Positions 43,768-53,585 are shown, counted from the stretch's first letter. The stretch: 64,000 nt of DNA from Maritimibacter alkaliphilus (GCF_019801605.1 NZ_JAHVIT010000001.1:1054001-1118000); one strand, 5' to 3'. Numbers and translations are program-made. The notes: generated from the sequence alone by a model not told the origin.

Positions 43768-43888
43768 GGGGGCGCGGCCTTGAGGGGGCAGGTCGGAGCG
43801 TGTCCGACGGAAAGACGATCCGCGCCGGGGGGACCGGCGCGGGCGGCGTGTGGGACGGCCGTGGGGGCGGCCGGGCGGAGCTGAAGGA

Positions 43889-44536
43889 TCAGCCCTCGGG
43901 TTGGGCGGCCTCGGCCAGCAGTTCGTCGATGACCTTGACCCAGAGCTCGGCCGGCTGGGCGCCGGGCACGGCGTGGCGCTGACCGACGATGAAGGTCGGC
44001 ACCGAGGAGACGCCCATCTCGCGCGAATGGGCATCGCGGGAGGAGATCATCTCGACGTCGGCGTCGCTTTCCAGCAGCTTCAGCACGACGGAGGCGTCCA
44101 TCCCCACGTGATCGGCGATATCCGCCAGCACCTCGGTCGCCCCGATGTCGCGGCCTTCCGCGAAATAGGCCCGGTAGAGTGCGAGGACGACGGGCGTCTG
44201 GACGCCTTCCAGCCCGGCCCAGTGGATCAGCCGGTGGGCGTTCAGCGTGTTCGGCACCTTGGTCATCGCCACGGTGTCGAGCGGGATGTTGTTCTCCGCC
44301 GCATAGGCGTTCAGCCGGGCATCGGCGGACACCAGCGCCTCCTCCCCGCCGAACTTGGCGGAGAGGTAGGGGGCGCGCGGCGCGCCCTCGGCGGGCATGG
44401 CCGCGTTCAGCTGGAACGGATGCCATTCGATCGTGAACGGGTGGTCCGGGCGGTCCGAGAGTGCACGGAAAAGCTGCGTGGCGCCAAAGTAGCACCAGGG
44501 GCAGATCGGATCGGAGAGGATGTCGAGTTTAACCAT
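43889..44536 (-). CDS. DsbA-family oxidoreductase, FrnE-like
   Basis: 215 residues of the cytoplasmic DsbA/FrnE group (thioredoxin fold with an inserted helical domain). The active site is SDPICPWCYFG (CPWC) at residues 8-18, and the cis-proline loop is SSVPTFIVGQRHAVPGAQP. There is no signal peptide, so it acts in the cytosol, probably as a disulfide isomerase or reductase; 2-hydroxychromene-2-carboxylate isomerase shares the fold but lacks the CxxC. It overlaps the end of the acyl-CoA synthetase gene by 8 bases. Confidence 0.88.
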   Translation of the reverse strand: MVKLDILSDPICPWCYFGATQLFRALSDRPDHPFTIEWHPFQLNAAMPAEGAPRAPYLSAKFGGEEALVSADARLNAYAAENNIPLDTVAMTKVPNTLNAHRLIHWAGLEGVQTPVVLALYRAYFAEGRDIGATEVLADIADHVGMDASVVLKLLESDADVEMISSRDAHSREMGVSSVPTFIVGQRHAVPGAQPAELWVKVIDELLAEAAQPEG

Positions 44537-46067
44537 TCGGTCCCTTGTTTGCCTTGTCCCAGAGCGGTGCCAGCGCCCGGCGCTGGAGCTTGCCGTTGGG
44601 GTTGCGGGGCAGGGTGTCGATCCGCAGGAAGGCCCGGGGCTGCTTGTAGCGCGCCAGCCTCTCGGCAGCGGCGGCCAGCAGCGCGGCCTCGTCCAGCGGC
44701 GCGGCGGAGGTGTAGAAGGCCACGATCAGTCGGGCATCCTGTTTCACCTCCACATCGGTCACCCCGATTTCGGTGATGCCGGGCAGATCGGCCAGCGCGT
44801 GTTCCACCTCGAGCGGGGAGACGCGGTAGCCACCGGCGTTCATCATGTCGTCGTTCCGGCCCAGATAGGTCACCTGACCGCTCTCGTCCATGGTGCCCAT
44901 GTCGCCGGTCAGGAACCACTCGCCCCGGAACCGCGCGGCGGTCTCCTCCTCCGCGCCGCGATAGCCGAGCATGAGGCCCGGATCGCGCCGGTCGATGGCG
45001 ATGACGCCGGGCTGGCCGGTCTCCACCGGTGCACCGTCCTCGTCCACGATGGCGACGCGGCGGCCCGGCTGCGGCGCGCCCAATGCGCCTTCGGCTGCGG
45101 GGCGCGTGGGGCTGCCGGAGAGGAAGGTGGAGCATTCCGACATGCCGAAGGCCTCGTAGACTTCCGTGCCCGTCGCCTTGCGCCAGTCCTCGTGGATGGC
45201 CGCCCCCATCTTCTCGCCGGCCGAGAGGCCGTGGCGCAGCTTCGGCAGAACGAGGGGGGCGCCCTTGCCGAGGATCTTGCGGTAAACCCCCGGGGCCGCA
45301 GCGAAAATGCTGGCCTCGTGGCGTTTCATCAGAAGCGGCAGCGCCTCGGGTCCGATGCCCTCGGCCGGGATCAGCGCGGTGGCGCCGACGGACCACGGAT
45401 CCATGAGCCCGGTGCCGAGTGTATAGGTCCAGTTGAAGGCGCCCGCGTGCATCAGCCGGTCCTCCGACGTCAGCCCGTACCAGCCCTCGTGCATCATACG
45501 CCGGGCCCAGATGGCGCGGTGCGCATGGCAGACGGCGCGGGGATTGCCGGAGGTGCCGGAGGTATAGACGATATAGGCCAGCCGTTCGGGATCACCCATG
45601 GCGTAGGCGGCGGGGGGCAGGTCGCGCATCTCCTCCAGCAGCGGCTGGTCGATCACCGTGACGCCGGGCAGGTCGGGGCAGGCAATGCCCGTGCCCTGCA
45701 GCACTGCGGCGGGTTGCAGGCCCTCGGCCATCTTCGCCACTTCGCTTGCGGTCAGCTGCGAGGATGTGGGCACCGGCACGAGGTCCACGGCGATGCAGGC
45801 CAGGTAGGCGATGGGAAACTCGACCGTGTTGCCAAGCCGCATGAGCACGCGGTCCCCGGCGGAGAGCCCCTGTTGCAGCAGGCCGGTGGCGGTGCCGCGC
45901 ACGGCTGCCTCCAGCTTGCCATAGCTCCAGCGCTCCGCGCGCGACAGGCCCAGCACCGCGAGCGCGACCTTGTCGGGCTGCGCAGGGGCATGGGCCAGCA
46001 CGTGGGCGGCCATGTTGAAGGGGCTCGGGCAGGGCGGCGGTGGCCCCTGATCGAAAAGCGACGACAT
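44529..46067 (-). CDS. Acyl-CoA synthetase, AMP-binding family
   Basis: 512 residues of the ANL superfamily. The P-loop is AYIVYTSGTSGNPRAVCHAHRA, the A5 region is YEAFGMSECSTFLSG, the A7 region is GEWFLTGDMGTMDESG, and the catalytic lysine is in RNPNGKLQRRAL near the end. It activates a carboxylic acid to its CoA thioester through an acyl-adenylate. The arrangement (HAGAFNWTYTLGTGLMDPW) resembles benzoate/acetate-type CoA ligases. Substrate is not clear. It is coupled to the FrnE-like gene. Confidence 0.88.
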   Translation of the reverse strand: MSSLFDQGPPPPCPSPFNMAAHVLAHAPAQPDKVALAVLGLSRAERWSYGKLEAAVRGTATGLLQQGLSAGDRVLMRLGNTVEFPIAYLACIAVDLVPVPTSSQLTASEVAKMAEGLQPAAVLQGTGIACPDLPGVTVIDQPLLEEMRDLPPAAYAMGDPERLAYIVYTSGTSGNPRAVCHAHRAIWARRMMHEGWYGLTSEDRLMHAGAFNWTYTLGTGLMDPWSVGATALIPAEGIGPEALPLLMKRHEASIFAAAPGVYRKILGKGAPLVLPKLRHGLSAGEKMGAAIHEDWRKATGTEVYEAFGMSECSTFLSGSPTRPAAEGALGAPQPGRRVAIVDEDGAPVETGQPGVIAIDRRDPGLMLGYRGAEEETAARFRGEWFLTGDMGTMDESGQVTYLGRNDDMMNAGGYRVSPLEVEHALADLPGITEIGVTDVEVKQDARLIVAFYTSAAPLDEAALLAAAAERLARYKQPRAFLRIDTLPRNPNGKLQRRALAPLWDKANKGPNG

Positions 46068-46300
46068 GTCAGTTTGCTAGTCGGCGCGGGGCCTCTTGGC
46101 AAGTTCCATGCTGTGCGCAGGTATCCGAGACGGGGCTGCGTTTGTGCAGGGGTTGGCCGGGGTGACCCGAGACGGCGGCCCTTCCGAACGGTCCCGATGC
46201 CGGAGCCGCGCGTCGATCCCGGCCCCGGCGCGGCGGCGTGCAGTGGCTGCCCGTCTCACCCGTGCTTCACGCCGCACGCGCCTTCACGCCTGGGCCACGT

Positions 46301-46621
46301 TCACGACGCGGTCCCGAAGGCCTCGTCCTCGTCATAGACATCCTCGCCCGGCGCCACGAAGCGGCCCGAGACGCTGATGTTCGCGTTGTCCAGCTGCTCG
46401 TCCATCCGGATGTCCGCGGGCATCGTGCCGCTTTGCCATTCGGCGATTTCCTCTAGCAGCAGGTCCGGCGACTTGCCGGTCACGTCTGAGAGGTAGCGGG
46501 CCAGACCGGCGCGGGTGCCATCCAGCGCCAGCAGGTCGCTCTCCCGGGCTTCGGGCCATTCCTGAAGGGCGGCCTCGACGAAAATCTCCCAGTGCTCCTG
46601 AATGTCCTTGTTCCAGCGCAT
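46301..46621 (-). CDS. Small CsbD-like acidic protein
   Basis: 106 residues, acidic and soluble. The N-terminal 60 residues (NKDIQEHWEIFVEAALQEWP, ESDLLALDGTRAGLARYLSD) show the W-x6-F...W...D-L..L.G.R..L pattern of CsbD/YjbJ stress proteins, although divergent. The tail is Asp/Glu-rich. Function of CsbD proteins is unknown; they rise under general stress. The start at 46621 has GGAAG upstream. Flanked by arsC and the acyl-CoA synthetase, each on the same strand but well separated. Confidence 0.65.
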   Translation of the reverse strand: MRWNKDIQEHWEIFVEAALQEWPEARESDLLALDGTRAGLARYLSDVTGKSPDLLLEEIAEWQSGTMPADIRMDEQLDNANISVSGRFVAPGEDVYDEDEAFGTAS

Positions 46622-46773
46622 GTCGTTCTTCCTTTCGTTGCGGGCCTTCCTTCTCAGGCCTGTCGATGGAGGAGGAACGCGCGGGCAAGGCAGCTGTTCC
46701 TTCACGACTGCGGGACGACGGCCCGAGGGGCCGCCGTGGCGATGCGCAAGCCTGTCCCGGTCCGTGGCCGCGG

Positions 46774-46818
46774 ATCAAGGGATGACGTATCAAGGGATGA
46801 CGTATCAAGGAATGACGG
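46774..46818. repeat. Three 15-bp tandem repeats
   Basis: ATCAAGGGATGACGT occurs at 46774-46788 and 46789-46803, and as ATCAAGGAATGACGG at 46804-46818. They lie in the 210-bp gap between arsC and the CsbD-like gene, about 150 bp upstream of the latter, ending 14 bp beyond the arsC stop. Confidence 0.85.
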
Positions 46819-46832
46819 GGCGACCGCTCGGC

Positions 46833-47297
46833 TCAGCCCTGCTTGGCGATCCGGTTGAGCGTCGCCTTGAGTTCGCCCGCGTCCATGATCTCGATCCCGT
46901 GCTTCAGCAGCGCCGAGGCGCGCCTGTCGAGCGTTGCATAGGCCGCGGCATAGGCGGCGTCGCCGCCGGTGGCGGGGTCGGGGAGGCCCCAGTGCGCGCG
47001 CACCGGCGCGCCGGGCCAGACCGGGCAGGTCTCTCCGGCGGTCTCTGCGCAGAGGGTGATGACTAGGTCCATCTCCGGCGCATCGTCGCCCGCGAATTCA
47101 TCCCAGCTCTTGGAGCGCAGGTCGCGGGTGTCGATGTCGTTCTCGGCCAGCAGGGCAAGCGCCTGCGGCTCGATCTCGCCGGTCGGATGGGAGCCGGCGG
47201 AATAGGCGGTGACGCGCCCCGAGGCGCGGTCGTTCAGGATGGCTTCCAGCAGGATGGACCGTGCGGAATTGCCGGTGCAGAGGACAAGGATGTTCAT
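46833..47297 (-). CDS. arsC: Arsenate reductase, low-MW phosphatase type
   Basis: 154 residues of the LMW protein-tyrosine phosphatase fold. The P-loop is LVLCTGNSARSILLEA with nucleophile Cys8 and Arg14; the second region EMDLVITLCAETAGETCPVW contains the downstream cysteine used in the intramolecular relay; HWGLPDPA carries the general acid. It reduces arsenate to arsenite with a thiol relay. No arsR, arsB or acr3 is present nearby, so it is an orphan. It starts 70 bp after the stop of the family-5 receptor gene on the same strand. Confidence 0.88.
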   Translation of the reverse strand: MNILVLCTGNSARSILLEAILNDRASGRVTAYSAGSHPTGEIEPQALALLAENDIDTRDLRSKSWDEFAGDDAPEMDLVITLCAETAGETCPVWPGAPVRAHWGLPDPATGGDAAYAAAYATLDRRASALLKHGIEIMDAGELKATLNRIAKQG

Positions 47298-47367
47298 GGC
47301 GAGGGCCGTAAAGCGAAAGTGTCACAGGTACGTGACGCTATACTCCCGCCCTACGATCCCGCACAGA

Positions 47368-49200
47368 TCATTTCTGATCCGACCACCAGACTTCCGGCAT
47401 GAAGTAGAAACTGTCGCCGTAGATCGGCAGGCTGTCCGGGTGATGCAGGTGGGCGCTGTGCGCGATGCGACCCACGTCGAAGGCAAAGATCGGGATCGCG
47501 TAGCGCCCCGTGGTCAGCAGCCGGTCCAGCGCCCGGGTGGCGGCGACGAAATCCTCGTGGCTGCGGGCGTTCAGCATCTCCTCGATCATCGCGTCCACGG
47601 CGGGCGAGGCGATGCCGATCAGGTTGCGCGAGCCGGTCTGTCCGGCTGCCTCCGACCCCCAGTAGAGCCGCTGTTCGTTCCCGGGCGAGAGCGAGAGCTG
47701 GCGGCGCATGTAGGTCATGTCGTAGTCGAAATCGTTGATCCGCAGGTTGTACTGGGCGCTGTCCACCGTGGTGACCTGTGGCTGGATGCCGAGGCGCTGC
47801 AGCGCGGGGACGTAGATGTCGATGATCGACTGGTTCTCGGTGGCGCCCTGGGTCAGCAGGATCTCGAAGCGGAAGGGCTGGCCGGCCTCGTTCTTCAGCA
47901 CGCCGTCCTGCACCGTCCACCCGGCCTCCTGCAGCAGCGCCATGGCGGCGCCGAGGTTCCTGCGGTTGCGGGCCGTGCCGTCGCCCTGCGGCAGCGCGTA
48001 GCCGGTGATCGCCTCGCGAGGGATCTCGTTTTCGAACCGCGACAGCAGTTCCAGCACGCGGCCCTGCGCCGGGCCCTCCTGCATCCCCAGTTCGGAGCGC
48101 GAGAAATAGGAGGTGATCCGGGGCTGGCGCCCGCCGGTCAGCGTGTCGTTGATGAATTCGAAGTTGAAGGCATGGAGCAGCGCATCGCGCACCCGGATGT
48201 CATCGAAGGGCGCCCGGCGGATGTTCATGACGAAACCGGTCATGCCGGTGGGCTTCTCGTCGGGGATCTCGGTCTTCACGATATCGCCGGACTGCACGGC
48301 GGGGAAATCGTAGTCCCGGGCCCATTTCTCGGCGTTGAATTCGCGGATGAAGGAGATCTCGCCGGCCTTGAAGGCCTCGAACAGCACCGACTGGTCACCG
48401 AAATGCTCGATCCGGATCTCGTCGAAGTTCGCGGTGCCCTGTCGGACGGGCAGGTCGTTGCCCCAGTAGTCGGGGTTCCGCTTGAGCGAGACGTAGCGCC
48501 CCGCCTCGAAGCTGTCGATCACGTAGGGGGCCGAGCCGATGGGGATCTCGGTCAGGCCGGACTGGGTGAAGTCCTTGTCCTTCCACTGGTCCTTCTTGAG
48601 GATCGGCCGCAACCCGGCCAGCAGCGCCAGCTCCCGGTCGGGGCGGTTGAAGGTGATGCGCACGCGCCGCTCGCCGGTCTGCTCGATCCGCGCGATCGCC
48701 TGCCAGAGCCCGAGGTAGCGGGCGTTTCCTTCGGTCCCCAGCGTCTCGTAGGACCAGATCACGTCATCCACGGTGACCGGGCTGCCGTCCGAGAACTCGG
48801 CCTCCGGGCGCAGGGTGAATTCGACCCACTGGCGGTCCGGCGAGGTCTCCACCGATTCGGCCAGCAGGCCGTAGAGCGTGAAGGGTTCGTCCTGCGAGCG
48901 GTACATCAACGATTCGTGGGTCAGGAATCGCAGCTGCCAGGGGGGCGTGCCTTTCACGATGAACGGATTGAGGCTGTCGAACCCGCCGGTATTGCCCGTC
49001 ACCAGGCGCCCTCCCTTGGGGGCTTCGGGGTTCACGTAGGGTAACGACACAAAATCCGGGGGCAGGGCCGGCTCCCCATACATAGCTATGGCGTGCGAGG
49101 GCTCCGCGGCGGCCGATTCCCCTTGTCCTGTTGGACCAAGAGCGACTGACAGTACCCCGGAAACAATGAAGAAAAATGACCGGAATCCTGCAACAATCAT
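47368..49200 (-). CDS. ABC transporter substrate-binding protein, family 5 (YejA-like)
   Basis: 610 residues with a signal sequence (IVAGFRSFFFIVSGVLSVAL, cleavage near ESAAAEP). Family 5 (peptide/nickel) features are HAIAMYGEPALPPDFVSLPYVNPEAPKGG, GGFDSLNPFIVKG, SYETLGTEGN, YWGNDLPVRQGT and YDMTYMRRQLSLSPGNEQ. This is the YejA-type receptor of microcin/peptide importers. No permease or ATPase genes lie beside it, so it is either an orphan or works with a transporter elsewhere. Upstream is an AT-rich gap with a candidate small RNA on the other strand. Confidence 0.88.
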   Translation of the reverse strand: MIVAGFRSFFFIVSGVLSVALGPTGQGESAAAEPSHAIAMYGEPALPPDFVSLPYVNPEAPKGGRLVTGNTGGFDSLNPFIVKGTPPWQLRFLTHESLMYRSQDEPFTLYGLLAESVETSPDRQWVEFTLRPEAEFSDGSPVTVDDVIWSYETLGTEGNARYLGLWQAIARIEQTGERRVRITFNRPDRELALLAGLRPILKKDQWKDKDFTQSGLTEIPIGSAPYVIDSFEAGRYVSLKRNPDYWGNDLPVRQGTANFDEIRIEHFGDQSVLFEAFKAGEISFIREFNAEKWARDYDFPAVQSGDIVKTEIPDEKPTGMTGFVMNIRRAPFDDIRVRDALLHAFNFEFINDTLTGGRQPRITSYFSRSELGMQEGPAQGRVLELLSRFENEIPREAITGYALPQGDGTARNRRNLGAAMALLQEAGWTVQDGVLKNEAGQPFRFEILLTQGATENQSIIDIYVPALQRLGIQPQVTTVDSAQYNLRINDFDYDMTYMRRQLSLSPGNEQRLYWGSEAAGQTGSRNLIGIASPAVDAMIEEMLNARSHEDFVAATRALDRLLTTGRYAIPIFAFDVGRIAHSAHLHHPDSLPIYGDSFYFMPEVWWSDQK

Positions 49201-49264
49201 GCCTGCCCCTTGTTTTGTTGGCGGCCAAACTAGAGGCGGAATGCAGCCAACACAAACTTTACTC

Positions 49265-49293
49265 TTGGATGCAGGCGATTGATTGCTTATAAC
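49265..49293 (+). promoter_or_regulatory. Candidate promoter of the small RNA
   Basis: -35 TTGGAT (49265-49270), 17-bp spacer, -10 TATAAC (49288-49293). Transcription would start near 49300. Confidence 0.55.
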
Positions 49294-49299
49294 AAACTC

Positions 49300-49374
49300 A
49301 CTGCTCGATAGGTTTCTTGCCTGTATGAAACCTGCCTCAATAACTTAACGCCGGCCTCGTGCCGGCGTTTTTTT
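49300..49374 (+). ncRNA. Candidate small RNA of about 75 nt
   Basis: Behind the promoter at 49265-49293, a stem-loop AGGTTTC/GAAACCT (49310-49333) is followed by a single-stranded stretch (CTGCCTCAATAACTT region) and a textbook Rho-independent terminator at 49347-49374. It lies between two divergent genes, so the terminator cannot belong to either of them; only a transcript starting inside the gap would use it. The alternative is an attenuator in the leader of the downstream hydroxybutyrate dehydrogenase gene. Confidence 0.6.
49347..49374 (+). terminator. Strong Rho-independent terminator
   Basis: Perfect 9-bp stem AACGCCGGC (49347-49355) with GCCGGCGTT (49361-49369), 5-nt loop, then a run of seven T (49368-49374). 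Orientation is plus only; the other strand lacks the U-run. Confidence 0.9.
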
Positions 49375-49515
49375 CTTGGGGCTTCCGCTTGTCGAGCGAC
49401 ATCTTCCAACCCCTCCCGGTGGCTCGCGAATCCCTCTCGCAGACGTGTCCGTATCGCCTCGCTTTTCGCAGGTGCAGCACTATGATCTGCCGGGACACAT
49501 GCAGGAGGACGAAAG

Positions 49516-50289
49516 ATGTCTCTTAAAGGTAAGACCGCCATCATCACCGGGTCCAACTCGGGTATCGGGCTTGGCGTTGCGCGCGAGCTGGCCAAGGCCG
49601 GGGCGGACGTGGTGCTGAACTCCTTCACCGATTCCGAAGAGGATCACAAGCTGGCCGCGGACCTTGCGGCTGAATTCGGCGTGACCGCCCGTTATATCAA
49701 GGCCGACATGTCCAAGGCCGAGGAGTGCCGCGCGCTTGTGGAGCAGGCGGGGGCCTGTGACATCCTCGTGAACAACGCCGGCATTCAGCATGTCTCGGCG
49801 ATCGAGGATTTCCCGGTCGAGAAATGGGACGCGATCATCGCGATCAACCTGTCCTCCGCCTTCCACACCACCGCGGCCGCGCTGCCGATGATGCGCAAGG
49901 CGGGCTGGGGCCGGGTGGTGAACATCGCCTCCGCCCACGGTCTGACCGCCTCGCCCTACAAGTCCGCCTACGTGGCGGCCAAGCACGGCATCGTCGGCTT
50001 CACCAAGGTGACCGCGCTGGAGACGGCCGAGGACCCGATCACCGCCAACGCGATCTGCCCGGGCTACGTGCACACCCCGCTGGTGGAGGCGCAGATCCCC
50101 GACACCATGAAGAAATACGACATGGACCGCGAGACGGTGATCCGCGAGGTGATCCTCGACCGGCAGCCCTCCAAGGAATTCGCGACCGTCGAACAGCTCG
50201 GCGGGACGGCGGTCTTCCTCTGCTCCTCGGCGGCGGACCAGATCACCGGCACCACGATCAGCGTGGACGGCGGCTGGACCGCGCTCTGA
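49516..50289 (+). CDS. bdhA: 3-Hydroxybutyrate dehydrogenase
   Basis: 257 residues, short-chain dehydrogenase. Cofactor motif TGSNSGIGLGVARELAKAGA; NNAG at ILVNNAGIQHVS; catalytic Ser-Tyr-Lys in IASAHGLTASPYKSAYVAAKHG; and the HBDH-typical C-terminal region AICPGYVHTPLVEAQIPD, ILDRQPSKEFATVEQLGGTAVFL. It oxidises (R)-3-hydroxybutyrate to acetoacetate with NAD, linking polyhydroxybutyrate breakdown to acetyl-CoA. AGGAGGACG precedes the ATG. The next gene is a patatin-like phospholipase, 82 bp on, a pairing common in proteobacteria. Confidence 0.93.
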   Translation: MSLKGKTAIITGSNSGIGLGVARELAKAGADVVLNSFTDSEEDHKLAADLAAEFGVTARYIKADMSKAEECRALVEQAGACDILVNNAGIQHVSAIEDFPVEKWDAIIAINLSSAFHTTAAALPMMRKAGWGRVVNIASAHGLTASPYKSAYVAAKHGIVGFTKVTALETAEDPITANAICPGYVHTPLVEAQIPDTMKKYDMDRETVIREVILDRQPSKEFATVEQLGGTAVFLCSSAADQITGTTISVDGGWTAL

Positions 50290-50371
50290 GCCGACGCGAC
50301 CCTTCGGTCGTCGCAGGCGGGCCGGTGTCGCGGCCCGCCGCAGTCTCTCCATCCGCGACGGGAGTACGGCC

Positions 50372-51409
50372 ATGATCCGCATCAATCTCGCCCTGCAGGG
50401 CGGTGGCGCCCACGGGGCCTATACCTGGGGCGTGCTCGACCGTCTGCTGGAGGAGGAGGAGATCGAGATCGCCGGGATCTCGGGCGCCTCGGCCGGCGCG
50501 CTGAACGGCGCCGCCCTGAAGGCGGGCTATGCCGAGGGCGGCCGCGAGGGCGCACGGGAGGGGCTCGACCGGCTCTGGTCCCGGATGGGCGCGCTCACCG
50601 ACCTGCGGCTGCCCGCATGGATGGCGGGCGTCATGCCCATGGCAAGCCCGGGGCATATCGCCGAGGCGGTGGAATACTCACTGGCCTGGTCGATTGCCGA
50701 CGCGGTCAGCCACGCGACCTCGCCCTATATCTACGGGCCGTTCTACCGGAACCCGCTGCAGGCCGTGGTGGCGGCGCTGGATTACGAGAAGGTCTGCGGC
50801 CTCTCCGGGCCCGAGCTGCACATCTGCGCCACCAATGTCCGAACCGGCAAGATCCGGGTCTTCACCGGGGCCGAGATCGGGACGGATCAGATCCTCGCCT
50901 CCGCCTGCCTGCCGAACCTGTTCCAGGCGGTGGAGTTCGAGGATCCGAAGACCGGCAAGGTCGAGGCCTTCTGGGATGGCGGCTATACCGGCAACCCGGC
51001 GCTGTTTCCCCTGTTTGGCCGGCATCTGCCCGATGACATCGTGATCGTCTCGCTGAACCCCATGGTGCGGGACCACGTGCCGGTCTCGCCGCAGCAGATC
51101 CAGAACCGGGTGAACGAGATCAGCTTCAATTCCTCGCTGCTGCGCGAGTTGCGGGCGATTTCCTTCGTGCAGCGGCTGCTGGCGAGTGAGACGCTGGAGC
51201 GCGGGATGATGAAGGATGTGAACGTGCACCTGATCTCGGATGACGCGCTGATGTCCGAGCTCTCGGTGGCGACGAAGCTGGTGCCCAACCCCTTCATCCT
51301 CGGACGGCTGAAGGAGGCCGGGCGGGCGTCGGCGGAGGACTTCCTGGACGCGCATCGCGCGAAGCTGGGGCGGGAGAGCAGCGTCGACCTGGTGGAGATG
51401 TTCGGCTGA
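50372..51409 (+). CDS. Patatin-like phospholipase family protein
   Basis: 345 residues. The patatin fold is complete: oxyanion hole LALQGGGAHGAYTWGVLDRL, nucleophile serine in ISGASAGALNG (GxSxG, about residue 38) and catalytic aspartate in AFWDGGYTGNP. Such proteins hydrolyse acyl esters of phospholipids or act on storage polyesters. Downstream of bdhA, it may be involved in polyhydroxybutyrate or lipid turnover, which is inferred from position. Start follows GACGGGAG. No signal peptide. Confidence 0.9.
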   Translation: MIRINLALQGGGAHGAYTWGVLDRLLEEEEIEIAGISGASAGALNGAALKAGYAEGGREGAREGLDRLWSRMGALTDLRLPAWMAGVMPMASPGHIAEAVEYSLAWSIADAVSHATSPYIYGPFYRNPLQAVVAALDYEKVCGLSGPELHICATNVRTGKIRVFTGAEIGTDQILASACLPNLFQAVEFEDPKTGKVEAFWDGGYTGNPALFPLFGRHLPDDIVIVSLNPMVRDHVPVSPQQIQNRVNEISFNSSLLRELRAISFVQRLLASETLERGMMKDVNVHLISDDALMSELSVATKLVPNPFILGRLKEAGRASAEDFLDAHRAKLGRESSVDLVEMFG

Positions 51410-51885
51410 GGCTGGGCCGGTTGCGGCGGTTCAGGGGGCCTGAGCCGGGTTTGACGACGGGTTGATGGGGGCTGCTCGGGCACAGTGCAGTCCCGACAAG
51501 TTGGTGCCTTGCCGACAAGCCAGTGCCGTCCCCATGAGGCAGACGCGCGGTTAGGCGCTCCCGGTATAAATGCCTCTCTTTGATACCATCGCCGCATGCG
51601 ACCCCGCGCGGGACAAGGCCGCAGGCCGCCGCGCATCGCAGGCAGGCCCCCACGCGGCGGCGATTTGCTGAGGCTGGGTGGTGCCTTGAGAGGGAGCGGC
51701 GAGCTTTGCTGGGATAAAGTGGGGGCCAGACAGGTTCGGATCGCCCCCGCGCGCGCCGGCAAGGCGCGGCTTCGCGTTTCAGGGGAACGATTTGAATCGA
51801 AACGTTTTTATGGGATCGCACAGTGCAAGGAGAGGCAGCTGAGAGCACAGCAGGCTGACGCCTCCGCCGACAGCCCCCCCCCAGA
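51410..51885. other. Non-coding interval between convergent genes
   Basis: About 480 bp between the patatin and DUF502 genes. Seen here: an imperfect direct repeat CCGACAAG-GTGCC (about 51496-51531), a GGTAT/ATACC dyad (51563-51587), an 8-bp stem CCGCCGCG/CGCGGCGG (51626-51660), and a CGATT/AATCG dyad near 51789. A 113-codon open frame crosses it but has no family resemblance, and it runs into the DUF502 gene on the other strand. I cannot assign a function to the interval. Confidence 0.5.
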
Positions 51886-52572
51886 TCACGCCCGTTTGGC
51901 GATCCGGGCTTCCTTCTCGGCTTTCGTTTCCGGGTAGACCAGACCCGCCGAAATCACCAATTTCGCCGCGTCCTCGACGGTCATGTCCAGCTCGATCACG
52001 TCTTCCTCGGGGAAGTAGAGCAGGAAACCCGAGGTCGGGTTCGGCGTCGTGGGCACGAAGACGCTGAGGAGCCTGCTGCCGGTTTCGGCACGCAACAGGA
52101 CCTCGCCCTTGGCCTCGGTCGAGATGAAGCCGAGCGCCCAGATCCCCTTGCGGGGATATTGCACCATGCAGGCCTTGTCGAAGCTGCGGTCCGCCTGGGC
52201 AAAGACTGTCTCGGCGATCTGCTTCACACCGGAGTAGATCGAGCGCACGATCGGCATGCGTTCCACGAGGCTCTCGGCGAAGCGGATCAGCGAGCGCCCG
52301 ATGAGGCCCTTGGCGATCCAGCCTACGAGGATCGTGAACACGAGGAAGATGATCACGCCCGCGCCGCGCAGGTTGATCCCGATGTACTGCTCCGGATTGA
52401 ACCGGTCGGGGATCAGCGGCAGGACGAAGCCGTCGACCCAGCCGGCCAGCGTCCAGATCAGCCAGATCGTCATGCCGACGGGCGCAATCACCACGATCCC
52501 GGTCAGGAAATTCGAGCGGAGACGCGCAAGCAGCCCGGGCCGGCGGTGTTCCAAATGCAAGGGGTCGGTCAT
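51886..52572 (-). CDS. DUF502 family membrane protein
   Basis: 228 residues. Two hydrophobic segments lie near 20-45 (NFLTGIVVIAPVGMTIWLIW) and 68-95 (INLRGAGVIIFLVFTILVGW). The DUF502 core is ESLVERMPIVRSIYSGVKQI, MVQYPRKGIWALGFIS, VFVPTTPNPTSGFLLYFPEE and ELDMTVEDAAKLVISAGLVYP. The function is not established; homologues are widespread in bacteria and plants. Start at 52572 with AGGAG upstream; a GTG at 52602 is an alternative. It is a separate unit before psuG. Confidence 0.88.
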   Translation of the reverse strand: MTDPLHLEHRRPGLLARLRSNFLTGIVVIAPVGMTIWLIWTLAGWVDGFVLPLIPDRFNPEQYIGINLRGAGVIIFLVFTILVGWIAKGLIGRSLIRFAESLVERMPIVRSIYSGVKQIAETVFAQADRSFDKACMVQYPRKGIWALGFISTEAKGEVLLRAETGSRLLSVFVPTTPNPTSGFLLYFPEEDVIELDMTVEDAAKLVISAGLVYPETKAEKEARIAKRA

Positions 52573-52664
52573 CTGCCGGGGAAACTCCTGATCACGCGGC
52601 ACAATCTATGTGCTTCGCAGGTCCCCGGCAATGCCACATCGTGGTGAATTCGCGGCTGCAGAAA

Positions 52665-53581
<917 letters not shown>

Positions 53582-53585
<4 letters not shown>

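Noticed and set aside
43820..43842. 9-bp hairpin between the DsbA-like and MFS genes as a terminator
   Set aside because: The stem is strong, but no U-run follows on the coding strand, so termination cannot be claimed.
51596..51937. 113-codon plus-strand frame in the gap before the DUF502 gene
   Set aside because: No ribosome binding site or family resemblance, Arg/Pro-rich composition, and overlap with the 3' end of the DUF502 gene.
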